From Streptomyces violascens (GTDB lineage: Bacteria > Actinomycetota > Actinomycetes > Streptomycetales > Streptomycetaceae), in NCBI RefSeq assembly GCF_014649955.1, contig NZ_BMUA01000001.1, forward strand, positions 930,001-994,000: 64,000 nt of DNA, written 5' to 3'. The notes beneath the pieces were generated by a model, which made no database searches, was not told the origin of the DNA, and was given only the letters and a program-made list of their open reading frames with translations. Within the stretch, counting starts at the first letter, position 1, and every line of letters begins with the position of its first letter. Positions 1-7,629 of this stretch are shown one piece after another. A program made the translations under genes and the position numbers.

Positions 1-892
1 GGCTGTAGTGCGGATCGCGCGGCGGGATCAGGTCGCGCGCCCACGACCGGGGCGGGTCGAGCGCGATGTCCGGCGAGGCCTGGTAGAGCGCCCACCACAG
101 CGGTCGCAGCCTCAGATACGAGCGGTAGCTGCGCAGCCAGCCCGCGGCCCGGGTGAGGTGGATGCCCCAGGACGGAATGGTCCAGCCGGTGATCTGGAGC
201 AGGGCGCCGATGGTGCCGCACGACCACTGGATGGGGTCGAGGGCCGAGGCGTCGAAGTGCAGCCGGGTGCCGGCGATCTGAATGCTGCGGGTGACGCAGT
301 AGACCAGGATCAGGCTCGCGCCGACGGTCACGGTGCGCATACCGACTTTGAGCCATTGCCGGTTGGCCATCTTGGTGAATCGCAGCGAGAGCCGGACCGT
401 CTCGAATTGCCCGATGCCGCAGATGACGAGATAGAACGACATGTACAGCGCGTAACGGCCGTCTTGAATACTGAGAAGGATCGTCGACGTCGCCGTTTTC
501 GCGCTCGCAACCGGGCTGACCGCCAGCGAGGCCACCACCAGGACACACAGCGCGGCACCGAAGAACAGCACCCGGCGCGTTGCCCGGTGCCGGGCCTCTT
601 CGGGCGGTGACGACCAGTACACGAGGACGACCTGCTGAGCCGCGGTGAGGATGACGACGGCGACCTGGACAATCAGCGAGGTGATGTTGGGCAGGCCGAA
701 CAGGTCGGAAATGTGCACCCGCAGCGCGTCCAGGTCGACCAGGAAACTGATCCCGGAACACAGGAAGTAGACGCACAGCGCCCACAGGGCGACATCGTGC
801 TTTCTGCGCAGCAGATCCGGCAGCCGGTAGGCGAAGGCCGCGAGGCCGCCGAGGGAACAGACCCAGGTGAGGACCAGGTTGACGGCATTCAT
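1..892 (-). CDS. MAB_1171c-type multi-pass membrane protein (partial, 3' end outside the window)
   Basis: The reading frame starts with ATG at 892, whose ATGA overlaps the stop of the upstream metalloprotease gene, and stays open to the window edge for about 297 codons. The protein begins MNAVNLVLTW and has about six hydrophobic segments in its first 200 residues (roughly 3-22, 32-50, 67-90, 104-125, 138-158 and 165-185), followed by a soluble part. This layout and the coupling to an ImmA/IrrE-like gene match the family annotated in actinobacteria as MAB_1171c family putative transporter (DUF6545). The substrate is unknown and the transporter label is weak. The 4-nt overlap implies translational coupling, so the two proteins probably act together. 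A competing ATG at 888 lies in a different frame and gives only short out-of-frame products. Confidence 0.75.
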   Translation of the reverse strand, partial: MNAVNLVLTWVCSLGGLAAFAYRLPDLLRRKHDVALWALCVYFLCSGISFLVDLDALRVHISDLFGLPNITSLIVQVAVVILTAAQQVVLVYWSSPPEEARHRATRRVLFFGAALCVLVVASLAVSPVASAKTATSTILLSIQDGRYALYMSFYLVICGIGQFETVRLSLRFTKMANRQWLKVGMRTVTVGASLILVYCVTRSIQIAGTRLHFDASALDPIQWSCGTIGALLQITGWTIPSWGIHLTRAAGWLRSYRSYLRLRPLWWALYQASPDIALDPPRSWARDLIPPRDPHYS

Positions 893-1464
893 GACTGATC
901 CGGATTGCCGACGCCGTTCTCGATGCGCGCAACGATCTCCGCGGCCTCCTCCGGCACGCCCCAGGCGGGTTCCAGCCACCTCTTGGTGGCACGGGCCAGG
1001 ATCAGCGAGGCCATCGTCTCGGCCTCCTGCTCCTCGTCGTCGCTGTAGCGGGAACGCATCAACATGCTCTGGACCACCGCCGGTTCGACATCCGTGAACA
1101 ACTGACTCGTATCACTGTGGTCGAATTCCACGGAACCTCGGTGCGCGAAGGCGATATGAGACAGTTCATGGGCAATGATGTGCTCTTTGTGTGACGGGGA
1201 GGCAGCCTTCTCGTAAGCGATGATGTCGAAGTCGTCGAGTTTCAGCCACAGGCCGAAGAGATGACGTTCCGGGAAGGGCATCGGAATGAGATGGATGGGC
1301 CGCTGATTCTGTGTACTGAGATAGCGGTGCAGTTCATCGATGCCGCAGCCGTGCTCCATGCCCCAGTCCGCGAGCAGTGCCTCACAGGTTTGACGAACCT
1401 TTTTGAGACGGCGCCTGAGCCGACGGTCCTCCGGCGACGGTAACGCAGAGCCAGACACCTTCAT
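889..1464 (-). CDS. ImmA/IrrE-family metallopeptidase-like protein
   Basis: This 191-residue soluble protein carries the zinc-metallopeptidase signature HELSH at residues 99-103, in the ImmA/IrrE context where the helix is followed by a second acidic region. Relatives either cleave HTH-type repressors or are the toxin component of Xre-type toxin-antitoxin pairs. No Xre partner lies next to it here: upstream is an intergenic region and the yjbQ gene. The stop overlaps the start of the membrane protein gene downstream. The start is ATG at 1464 behind an AAGG-containing stretch made of two copies of a GGAAGGCGT-like unit. The fold assignment rests on the motif. The substrate cannot be inferred. 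Confidence 0.78.
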   Translation of the reverse strand: MKVSGSALPSPEDRRLRRRLKKVRQTCEALLADWGMEHGCGIDELHRYLSTQNQRPIHLIPMPFPERHLFGLWLKLDDFDIIAYEKAASPSHKEHIIAHELSHIAFAHRGSVEFDHSDTSQLFTDVEPAVVQSMLMRSRYSDDEEQEAETMASLILARATKRWLEPAWGVPEEAAEIVARIENGVGNPDQS

Positions 1465-1584
1465 CCTTTAGCCTTCCACGCCTTCCACGCTGGAGAAGCA
1501 GGCCGTAGCAATGCCGATTTCAGCGGTGCCGGGGATTCAGGCCGCCAAATCCCTTGCCGGACACCGCGGCCATGATGCCACACC

Positions 1585-1607
1585 CTTCAACTCTCCTCCT
1601 GTTGAAG
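1585..1607. promoter_or_regulatory. Inverted repeat CTTCAAC-n9-GTTGAAG
   Basis: Perfect 7-bp arms (1585-1591 and 1601-1607) flank a 9-nt spacer. The site lies just after the yjbQ stop and about 120 bp upstream of the metalloprotease start. It is not GC-rich and has no T-run, so it looks more like a repressor site for the metalloprotease/membrane protein pair than a terminator. No binding protein can be named. Confidence 0.4.
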
Positions 1608-1622
1608 TGTCTTTCGCCGGAC

Positions 1623-2054
1623 TCAGCCGAGAAAACTCAGCCGCACCTGCCGGTTCGGATTGTCCTTGTTCGTGTCCACCAGGCACACCGACTGCCAGGT
1701 GCCGAGCGCGAGCCGCCCGCCGATGACCGGCAGCGTGGCGTGCGGCGGCACGAGCGCGGGCAGGACGTGGTCGCGGCCGTGGCCGGGGCTGCCGTGCCGG
1801 TGCTGCCAGCGGTCGTCGGCGGGGAGCAGCGTGTGCAGCGCGGCGAGCAGGTCGTCGTCACTGCCCGCGCCGGTCTCCAGGACGGCGACTCCGGCCGTGG
1901 CGTGCGGGACGAAGACATTGAGCAGGCCGTCGCGGCCGGCCGCGCTCTGCGTCAGGAACTCCTCGCAGTCCTGGGTCAGATCGGTGACGGTCTCGTGGGA
2001 GCCGGTCGCGATGTTCAGGATGCGGGTGGTGAAGGCGTCGGACATGCTCCCCAT
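1623..2054 (-). CDS. yjbQ: YjbQ family protein (UPF0047, secondary thiamine-phosphate synthase type)
   Basis: The protein has the YjbQ hallmarks in order: HATAGV near the N-terminal third, then a central glycine/histidine-rich loop, HATLPV, and GTWQSVCLVD near the C-terminus. The family is a small beta-rich trimer. Some members give weak thiamine-phosphate synthase activity, but the true role is unsettled. The chosen ATG at 2054 gives 143 residues, the usual family size, and has GGGAAG just before it. ATG 2045 is an alternative. The longer frame to 2126 adds an Arg/Pro-rich stretch unlike the family and was rejected. Confidence 0.85.
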   Translation of the reverse strand: MGSMSDAFTTRILNIATGSHETVTDLTQDCEEFLTQSAAGRDGLLNVFVPHATAGVAVLETGAGSDDDLLAALHTLLPADDRWQHRHGSPGHGRDHVLPALVPPHATLPVIGGRLALGTWQSVCLVDTNKDNPNRQVRLSFLG

Positions 2055-2154
2055 CTTCCCGCCCGGGCGCCGGGTACGCGCGGGCGCCGCACCGGGGAAC
2101 GCACCGGGGCCGCGACCAACGGGCAAGATCGCTCGTCCGAGGAGCGAGACACCG

Positions 2155-2184
2155 TTGACCCCGTCCGGAACGGGTCGCTACGTT
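2155..2184 (+). promoter_or_regulatory. Promoter for a leaderless mRNA of the cysteine leader peptide
   Basis: TTGACC at 2155-2160 and TACGTT at 2179-2184 are separated by 18 bp. The -10 box ends 6 nt before the A of the leader-peptide ATG (2191). That spacing puts the likely transcription start on the ATG itself, giving a leaderless transcript. No Shine-Dalgarno sequence is present upstream of the ATG, which agrees. Confidence 0.6.
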
Positions 2185-2190
2185 CACGCC

Positions 2191-2274
2191 ATGTTGCGTA
2201 CAGCCCTGCTCACCACGCGCGGTCACATCGACCTGCTGCGGGTGGCGTCCGCCGCCTGTTGTCGCGGCTGCTGA
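2191..2274 (+). CDS. Cysteine-responsive leader peptide of the sulfonate operon
   Basis: This 27-codon ORF encodes a peptide with the core RGHIDLLRVASAACCRGC, ending in three Cys residues (positions 23, 24 and 27). It matches the actinobacterial 'putative leader peptide' type with an R..H-[IV]-D-L-x-R-V-A-S core, found before sulfur-acquisition genes. In mycobacteria such leaderless Cys-rich small proteins are known to sense cysteine-tRNA supply by ribosome stalling. Here it precedes ssuCBAD, so scarcity of charged Cys-tRNA is expected to raise expression of the transporter and monooxygenase. That role is inferred from family and position. The promoter spacing supports leaderless translation. 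Confidence 0.82.
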   Translation: MLRTALLTTRGHIDLLRVASAACCRGC

Positions 2275-2597
2275 CGTCCTTTCGGGCGACGGGCACCCTT
2301 CTCCGCCGGTGCTGACGTCTCTTTCTGCTGGTCACACCTGCTGAGGCTCCTTGCTCCTCGGCCCGTTGCGACCAGCGACGTCGTACGCCTGCCCTCATTT
2401 TCCCAGAGCTTTCCCGGGCTTTCCCGAGCCTTCTTGAGCCTCGCCGTCACCCGCTGACGCGTGCGGCCGGACGGTCGTGTCCCGCACCCACCGCCCGGCG
2501 AGGGCACGCGCGCACATCCGCGTCGTAGGGGCGGCCGCCGCTGCCCGAGGCCCTCCCCCCTCCCCCTTCATCCCCTTCGCCCGACCATGGAGTCCCC
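2275..2597 (+). promoter_or_regulatory. Attenuator region between leader peptide and ssuC (323 bp)
   Basis: There is no convincing gene here. The stretch holds short direct repeats (CTTTCCCGGG/CTTTCCCGAG near 2410-2440) and several GC-rich self-complementary segments, as expected if stalling on the leader peptide decides between alternative RNA folds. At the 3' end a five-codon ORF (ATG 2587) ends in a TGA that overlaps the ssuC ATG. Its GGAG also serves as the ssuC ribosome-binding site. I did not fold the region, so the exact terminator or anti-terminator is not assigned. Confidence 0.45.
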
Positions 2598-3482
2598 ATG
2601 ACCGTCGATCACGCCCCGCCGGATATTTCGGCCAAATCCGGTGCTGCCACCCTCGCCGCACCCGTCGGCCCGGCTCTCGAACCGGTCGTTCCCGCCGCTT
2701 CCCGGGGCGGCCGACTGCGCTCCGTGCCGCGCTGGCTGCGACGTACCGTAGGGCCGCTCGTGCTGCTCGCCCTGTGGCAAGTCCTCAGCTCCACCGGGGT
2801 ATTGAGCCCCGACACCCTCGCTTCGCCCGGCACCGTCGCCCGTGCCGGGGCCGATCTGATCGGGGACGGAACGCTGCCGTCGGCGATGGCCATCTCGCTC
2901 CAGCGGGTGGCGGTCGGCCTGCTCATCGGCGGCGCGGCCGGAATCACGCTGGCCCTGCTCTCCGGGCTCTCCCGGCTCGGCGAGGACCTGATCGACGCCA
3001 CCGTGCAGATGCTGCGCACCGTGCCCTGGGTCGGCCTGATCCCGCTGTTCATCATCTGGCTCGGCATCGGCGAGGCCCCGAAGGTGGCTCTCATCGCGCT
3101 CGGCGTGGCCTTCCATCTGTATCTCAACGTGTACGCCGGAATCCGGGGCGTGGACGCCCAACTCGTCGAGGCAGGGCAGGCGTTGGGGCTCGGGCGCTGG
3201 GGTCTGGTGCGCCATGTGGTGCTTCCGGGCGCACTGCCCGGCGCGATGACCGGGCTTCGCTACTCGCTCGCCACCGCCTGGCTGGCCCTGGTGTTCGGCG
3301 AGTCGATCAACGCGGACGCCGGGATCGGCTTCCTGATGAATCAGGCCCGTGAGTTCTTCCGTACCGATGTGATCGTCGTCTGCCTGGTCGTGTACGCCTT
3401 CCTCGGTCTGCTCGCCGACGCCGTCGTCCGCACTCTCGAAAGGCTGCTGCTGCAATGGCGACCGACCTTCACGGGCCAGTGA
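2598..3482 (+). CDS. ssuC: Sulfonate ABC transporter, permease
   Basis: This 294-residue inner-membrane protein has a hydrophilic N-terminus of about 45 residues and about six membrane segments. Its cytoplasmic EAA loop (about residues 190-212, starting EAGQALGLGRWG) is the docking site for the ATPase. It belongs to the SsuC/TauC/NitT permease family. The substrate is assigned from context: ssuB, ssuA and the desulfonating monooxygenase ssuD follow in one operon, and a Cys-sensing leader lies upstream. The ATG at 2598 has GGAG 6-7 nt upstream. Confidence 0.92.
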   Translation: MTVDHAPPDISAKSGAATLAAPVGPALEPVVPAASRGGRLRSVPRWLRRTVGPLVLLALWQVLSSTGVLSPDTLASPGTVARAGADLIGDGTLPSAMAISLQRVAVGLLIGGAAGITLALLSGLSRLGEDLIDATVQMLRTVPWVGLIPLFIIWLGIGEAPKVALIALGVAFHLYLNVYAGIRGVDAQLVEAGQALGLGRWGLVRHVVLPGALPGAMTGLRYSLATAWLALVFGESINADAGIGFLMNQAREFFRTDVIVVCLVVYAFLGLLADAVVRTLERLLLQWRPTFTGQ

Positions 3483-4213
3483 CCACCATGGCCACGGCCA
3501 CCCCCGATGCCGTTCGGGTCGAGGGGCTGACCCGGTCCTTCGACGGGCGGGCCGTCATCGACGGGCTCGAACTCACCCTGCGGTCGGGCGAGTTCACCGC
3601 ACTGCTCGGCCGCAGCGGCTGCGGCAAGTCGACGCTCCTGCGGGTGCTCGCCGGGCTCGACCGGGAGATCGAGGGCACGGTGCTCGTGCCCAAGCGGCGG
3701 GCCGTCGCCTTCCAGGCACCCCGGCTGATGCCGTGGAAGCGGGTGTGGCGCAACGTACTCCTCGGACTTCCCGGCAAGCCCCAACGAGCCGTTGCGGAGA
3801 GCGCGTTGGAGGAGGTGGGTCTCGGACACCGGTCCGGGGCCTGGCCCAAGACGCTGTCCGGCGGGGAGGCCCAGCGCGCCTCGCTGGCGCGGGCGCTGGT
3901 GCGCGAACCCGATCTGCTGCTGCTCGACGAGCCGTTCGGCGCGCTGGACGCGCTGACCCGGATCAAGGCGCAGCAGTTGGTCGCCGAGCTGTGGCAGCGT
4001 CGCGGCTGCGCGGTGCTGCTCGTCACGCATGACGTGGACGAGGCGCTGCTGCTGGCCGACCGCGTCCTTGTCATGCGGGACGGCGTCATCGCCCATGACA
4101 CGCCTGTCGGTCTCGACCGGCCCCGCACGGTCGGCGCGCCCGGATTCGCCGGGCTGCGGTCCCGGCTCCTGACCGAACTGGGCGTGGAGCAGCCCGCCGC
4201 CCCGTCCCTCTGA
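3455..4213 (+). CDS. ssuB: Sulfonate ABC transporter, ATP-binding protein
   Basis: This 252-residue ABC ATPase has Walker A GRSGCGKS (about 52-59), signature LSGGEAQR (about 135-142), Walker B ending LLLLDEP, the D-loop GALD and a switch His in VTHDVDEA. The protein powers sulfonate import with SsuC. The frame overlaps ssuC by 28 nt. GTG 3479, which overlaps the ssuC TGA, and ATG 3488 are in-frame alternatives and none has a strong ribosome-binding site. Either way translation is coupled to ssuC. Confidence 0.92.
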   Translation: MATDLHGPVTTMATATPDAVRVEGLTRSFDGRAVIDGLELTLRSGEFTALLGRSGCGKSTLLRVLAGLDREIEGTVLVPKRRAVAFQAPRLMPWKRVWRNVLLGLPGKPQRAVAESALEEVGLGHRSGAWPKTLSGGEAQRASLARALVREPDLLLLDEPFGALDALTRIKAQQLVAELWQRRGCAVLLVTHDVDEALLLADRVLVMRDGVIAHDTPVGLDRPRTVGAPGFAGLRSRLLTELGVEQPAAPSL

Positions 4214-4239
4214 ACCCCCTGCGAAGGATGCACGTACTC

Positions 4240-5256
4240 ATGCGACGCCACACCCTGCCCGTTCTGCTCCTGCCGCTCACCGTGCTCCTCGCCGCCTGCG
4301 GCGGGAACTCGGCTGCCGATACCAAGACCTCCGGCAGTGTCACGCTCAACGTCGGTGATCAGAAAGGCGGTTCCGAGGCCATCCTCAAGGCGGCCGGTGA
4401 GCTCGACCACCTCGACTACAAGATCAAGTGGTCGACGTTCACCTCGGGCCCGCCGCTGCTCGAAGCGGTCAACGCCAAGGCCGTCGACATCGGCGCGGTC
4501 GGCAACACGCCGCCGGTGTTCGCCGCGGGCGCCGACTCCAAGATCAAGGTGGTCGCGGCCAGTCACGGCTCGTCCGCCGGCGAGGCGATCCTCGTGCCCG
4601 AGGACTCCCCGCTGAAGCAGCCCTCGGACCTCAGGGGCAGGTCGGTCGCCGTGGCCCAGGGGAGCTCCGCCCACTACCAGTTGCTGGCCACGCTGAAGAA
4701 GGTCGGGCTCGGCATCGGCGACGTCAGGCTGAGCTATCTCCAGCCCGCCGACGCGCTTGCCGCGTTCAACCGCGGCAAGGTCGACGCCTGGGCGGTGTGG
4801 GACCCGTACACCTCGCAGGTCCTCGGCTCGAAGAAGGGGCGCGTGCTCGCCACCGGCGAGGGGGTCGTCAACGGCCTCGGGTTCCAGGTCGCGGCGCCCG
4901 CCGCGCTGGGCGACCCGGCGAAGGCGAAGGCCGTCGGGGACTACCTCCAGCGCCTCAACCGCGCCCAGGACTGGGTGTTCAAGCACCCCGAGGCCTGGGC
5001 CAAGGTCTGGTCGAAGGAGACCGGGCTCCCCTACTCCGTGGCGCTCGACTCGGTGAAGCGCAGCAACGGCACCCGCGTGACGGTGGCCGTGGACGATGCC
5101 GCGATCGCCTCGGAGCAGCAGATCGCCGATACCTTCGCCGGCCTGAAGCTGATTCCGCGCCGCTTCTCCTTCAAGGACTACGTCGACACGCGCTTCAACG
5201 GCTCGCTGCCCGCCTCCACCACCGCGCCCCGCTCGTACGGAAAGGCCTCCTCCTGA
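4240..5256 (+). CDS. ssuA: Sulfonate ABC transporter, substrate-binding lipoprotein
   Basis: This 338-residue exported lipoprotein starts MRRHTLPVLLLPLTVLLAAC, with a lipobox LAAC giving lipid attachment at Cys20. The mature part is a NMT1/OpuAC-type two-lobed binding protein with the motif KVDAWAVWDPY typical of SsuA-like proteins. It captures alkanesulfonates outside the membrane for SsuBC. ATG 4240 was preferred to ATG 4228 because the latter sits directly on the AAGG ribosome-binding site. The stop forms TGATG with the ssuD start. Confidence 0.92.
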   Translation: MRRHTLPVLLLPLTVLLAACGGNSAADTKTSGSVTLNVGDQKGGSEAILKAAGELDHLDYKIKWSTFTSGPPLLEAVNAKAVDIGAVGNTPPVFAAGADSKIKVVAASHGSSAGEAILVPEDSPLKQPSDLRGRSVAVAQGSSAHYQLLATLKKVGLGIGDVRLSYLQPADALAAFNRGKVDAWAVWDPYTSQVLGSKKGRVLATGEGVVNGLGFQVAAPAALGDPAKAKAVGDYLQRLNRAQDWVFKHPEAWAKVWSKETGLPYSVALDSVKRSNGTRVTVAVDDAAIASEQQIADTFAGLKLIPRRFSFKDYVDTRFNGSLPASTTAPRSYGKASS

Positions 5257-6464
5257 TGACCGTCCATCTGCACTGGTTCCTGCCCACCGGCGGCGACGGC
5301 CGGACCCTGGTCGACCGCCACGCCTACACCGACGGGGGCATCAAACGCTCGCGGATCACCCCGGTCACCGGGGTGCGCGCGCCCGACATCGAGTATCTGG
5401 CCCAAATCGCCAAAGCGGCCGAGCAGTTGGGGTTCGAGGCGGTCCTGACGCCGACGGGGACCTGGTGCGAGGACGCCTGGCTCACGACGGCCGCGCTCGC
5501 CCAGCACACCGAGCGCCTGAAGTTCCTGGTCGCCTTCCGGCCCGGCGTCATCTCCCCCGTCCTCGCCGCGCAGATGGCGGCCACCTATCAGCGCATCACC
5601 CGCGGCCGGCTGCTGCTCAACGTGGTGACCGGAGGCGATTCGACCGAGCAGCGCCGCTTCGGCGACCACCTGGACCACGACCGGCGCTATGCGCGGACCT
5701 CGGAGTTCCTGTCCGTCGTACGGGGTGTCTGGCGCGGGCGGCCGTACGACTTCGACGGCGAGCACTACCAGGTGGAGGGCGGGCTGACCGCTCTGCCGCC
5801 GGATCCGCTGCCGGAGATCTTCTTCGGCGGCTCGTCGGCGGCGGCCGGGCCGGTGGCCGCCGACCATGCGGATGTGTATCTGACCTGGGGCGAGCCGCCC
5901 GCGCAGGTGAAGCAGAAGATCGACTGGATCCGGGGGCTCGCAAAGGAGCGGGGGCGCACCGTGCGGTTCGGCATCCGCCTGCACACCATCTCGCGGGATG
6001 CGTCGAGCGAGGCGTGGGCGACGGCCGACCGGCTGCTCGGCGATCTCGACGCCGAGACGATCGCGGCGGCCCAACAGGCGCTCGGCAAGAGCGAGTCGGT
6101 GGGCCAGCAGCGGATGCTCGCCCTGCACGGCGGCTCGCGGGCCGACCTGGAGATCTCGCCGAATCTGTGGGCGGGCGTCGGGCTCGTGCGGGGCGGCGCG
6201 GGCACGGCGCTGGTCGGCAGCCATGCGGAGGTGGCCGACCGGATCGAGGAGTACCACGACCTCGGCATCGAGCACTTCGTGCTCTCCGGCTACCCGCACC
6301 TGGAGGAGGCGTACTGGTTCGGCGAGGGGGTGACTCCCGAGCTCGCCTCGCGCGGTCTGCTGCCGAGGATCCCGGCCTCGCCGCTGCTCGGGGTGCCCGC
6401 AGCGAACGGGCGCCCGGCCTCCGCACCGGGCGGCGCTCCGCTCCTGGTGGGCGGCGGGCGCTGA
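5256..6464 (+). CDS. ssuD: FMNH2-dependent alkanesulfonate monooxygenase
   Basis: This 402-residue flavin-dependent TIM-barrel enzyme of the bacterial luciferase family cleaves the C-S bond of alkanesulfonates to aldehyde and sulfite. Family features seen are the N-terminal HWFLPTGGDGR, the TGTWCEDAWL stretch holding the conserved Cys, NVVTGGD, and GYPHLEEAYWFGE near the C-terminus. It is slightly longer than E. coli SsuD (381) because of a Pro/Ala/Gly-rich tail. The reduced flavin must come from an FMN reductase; no ssuE is in the operon, so it is probably encoded elsewhere. The start overlaps the ssuA stop as TGATG. Confidence 0.93.
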   Translation: MTVHLHWFLPTGGDGRTLVDRHAYTDGGIKRSRITPVTGVRAPDIEYLAQIAKAAEQLGFEAVLTPTGTWCEDAWLTTAALAQHTERLKFLVAFRPGVISPVLAAQMAATYQRITRGRLLLNVVTGGDSTEQRRFGDHLDHDRRYARTSEFLSVVRGVWRGRPYDFDGEHYQVEGGLTALPPDPLPEIFFGGSSAAAGPVAADHADVYLTWGEPPAQVKQKIDWIRGLAKERGRTVRFGIRLHTISRDASSEAWATADRLLGDLDAETIAAAQQALGKSESVGQQRMLALHGGSRADLEISPNLWAGVGLVRGGAGTALVGSHAEVADRIEEYHDLGIEHFVLSGYPHLEEAYWFGEGVTPELASRGLLPRIPASPLLGVPAANGRPASAPGGAPLLVGGGR

Positions 6465-6515
6465 GCGGGCCCTGACTCCGGGAAGATCCCCGCCCCTCGC
6501 GCGGTTAGTAGAACC

Positions 6516-7601
6516 GTGAACGACTTCGGGGTGCGAGACGTGGACGTGGTGGTCATAGGCGCCGGGCAGGCGGGCCTGTCCGGCGCCTACCACCTGCGGC
6601 GGGCCGGCCTGGAGCCCGACCGCGACTTCGTGGTGCTCGACCACGCGCCGCGACCGGGCGGCGCCTGGCAGTTCCGCTGGCCTTCACTCACGTACGCCAA
6701 GGTGCACGGCATGCACGCGCTGCCCGGCATGGAGCTGACGGGGGCCACCGCGGACCGCCCCTCCTCGGAGGTCATCGGCGGGTATTTCGGCGCATACGAG
6801 GACGCCTTCGATCTGCGGGTGCACCGGCCCGTCGACGTCGGCGCCGTACGGGAGGGCGAAAGAGGGCGGCTGCTCGTCGAGACCTCCTCGGAGGGCGGCT
6901 ATGCGACGCGGGCGCTGATCAATGCCACCGGGACCTGGGACCGGCCGTTCTGGCCGCGCCATCCGGGCCAGGAGACGTTCCGGGGGCGGCAGTTGCACAC
7001 CGCGAACTATCCGGGCCCCGGCGCTTTCGCGGGGCAGCGGGTCGTCGTGGTCGGCGGCGGAGCCTCGGGCACCCAGCATCTGATGGAGATCGCCGAAGTC
7101 GCGGCGGGCACGACGTGGGTGACGCGCCGGCCGCCGGTGTTCCGCGAGGGCCCGTTCGACGAGGACGCCGGGCGCGAGGCCGTGGCGATGGTCGAGGAAC
7201 GGGTACGGCTCGGGCTGCCGCCGAGGAGCGTGGTCTCGGTGACGGGCCTGCCGCTGAACGACGCCGTCCGCGCCGCGCGGGCCAAGGGGGTCCTGGACCG
7301 GCTTCCGATGTTCGACCGGATCACCGAGCACGGGGTCGCCTGGAACGACGGGCGGACCATCGAGGCCGACGTCATCCTCTGGGCGACCGGGTTCCGCCCG
7401 GTCGTCGGCCATCTCGCCCCGCTGCGGCTGCGCGAGCCGGGCGGCGGCATCCGCATCGAGGGGACCAGGGCGGCCAGGGACGAGCGCGTCCACTTGGTCG
7501 GCTACGGCCCTTCGGCATCGACGATCGGCGCGAACCGGGCCGGGCGGGCGGCGGTGCGCGAGATCAAGCGGCTGCTCGACCGGAATCCGGTCGGGGTGTA
7601 G
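6516..7601 (+). CDS. Flavin-containing monooxygenase / NAD(P)-binding oxidoreductase (CzcO-like)
   Basis: This 361-residue protein has an FAD-binding Rossmann motif GAGQAG at 15-20, a second dinucleotide motif GGGASG near residue 176 for NAD(P)H, and the late ATGFRPV motif near 290, as in YdeN/CzcO and FMO-type enzymes. The start is GTG at 6516, 51 nt after ssuD, with no obvious ribosome-binding site. It may ride on the ssu transcript, which would suit a role in oxidising sulfur or nitrogen compounds, but nothing in the sequence fixes the substrate. It is short for a canonical FMO, and older annotations of such proteins as potassium transport flavoproteins are unreliable. Confidence 0.8.
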   Translation: MNDFGVRDVDVVVIGAGQAGLSGAYHLRRAGLEPDRDFVVLDHAPRPGGAWQFRWPSLTYAKVHGMHALPGMELTGATADRPSSEVIGGYFGAYEDAFDLRVHRPVDVGAVREGERGRLLVETSSEGGYATRALINATGTWDRPFWPRHPGQETFRGRQLHTANYPGPGAFAGQRVVVVGGGASGTQHLMEIAEVAAGTTWVTRRPPVFREGPFDEDAGREAVAMVEERVRLGLPPRSVVSVTGLPLNDAVRAARAKGVLDRLPMFDRITEHGVAWNDGRTIEADVILWATGFRPVVGHLAPLRLREPGGGIRIEGTRAARDERVHLVGYGPSASTIGANRAGRAAVREIKRLLDRNPVGV

Positions 7602-7629
7602 CCGGCCCGCCCGGGGGCGACAGCCGGCT
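7600..7629. terminator. Convergent terminator hairpin
   Basis: Arms AGCCGGC (7600-7606) and GCCGGCT (7623-7629), with a further CGCCC/GGGCG pairing inside, separate two convergent genes. The hairpin overlaps both stop regions and has no T-run. Confidence 0.5.

Noticed and set aside
1..888. Short minus-strand ORFs starting at 888 and 672
   Set aside because: They are out of frame with the membrane protein that starts at 892, which is open throughout and has coherent membrane segments.
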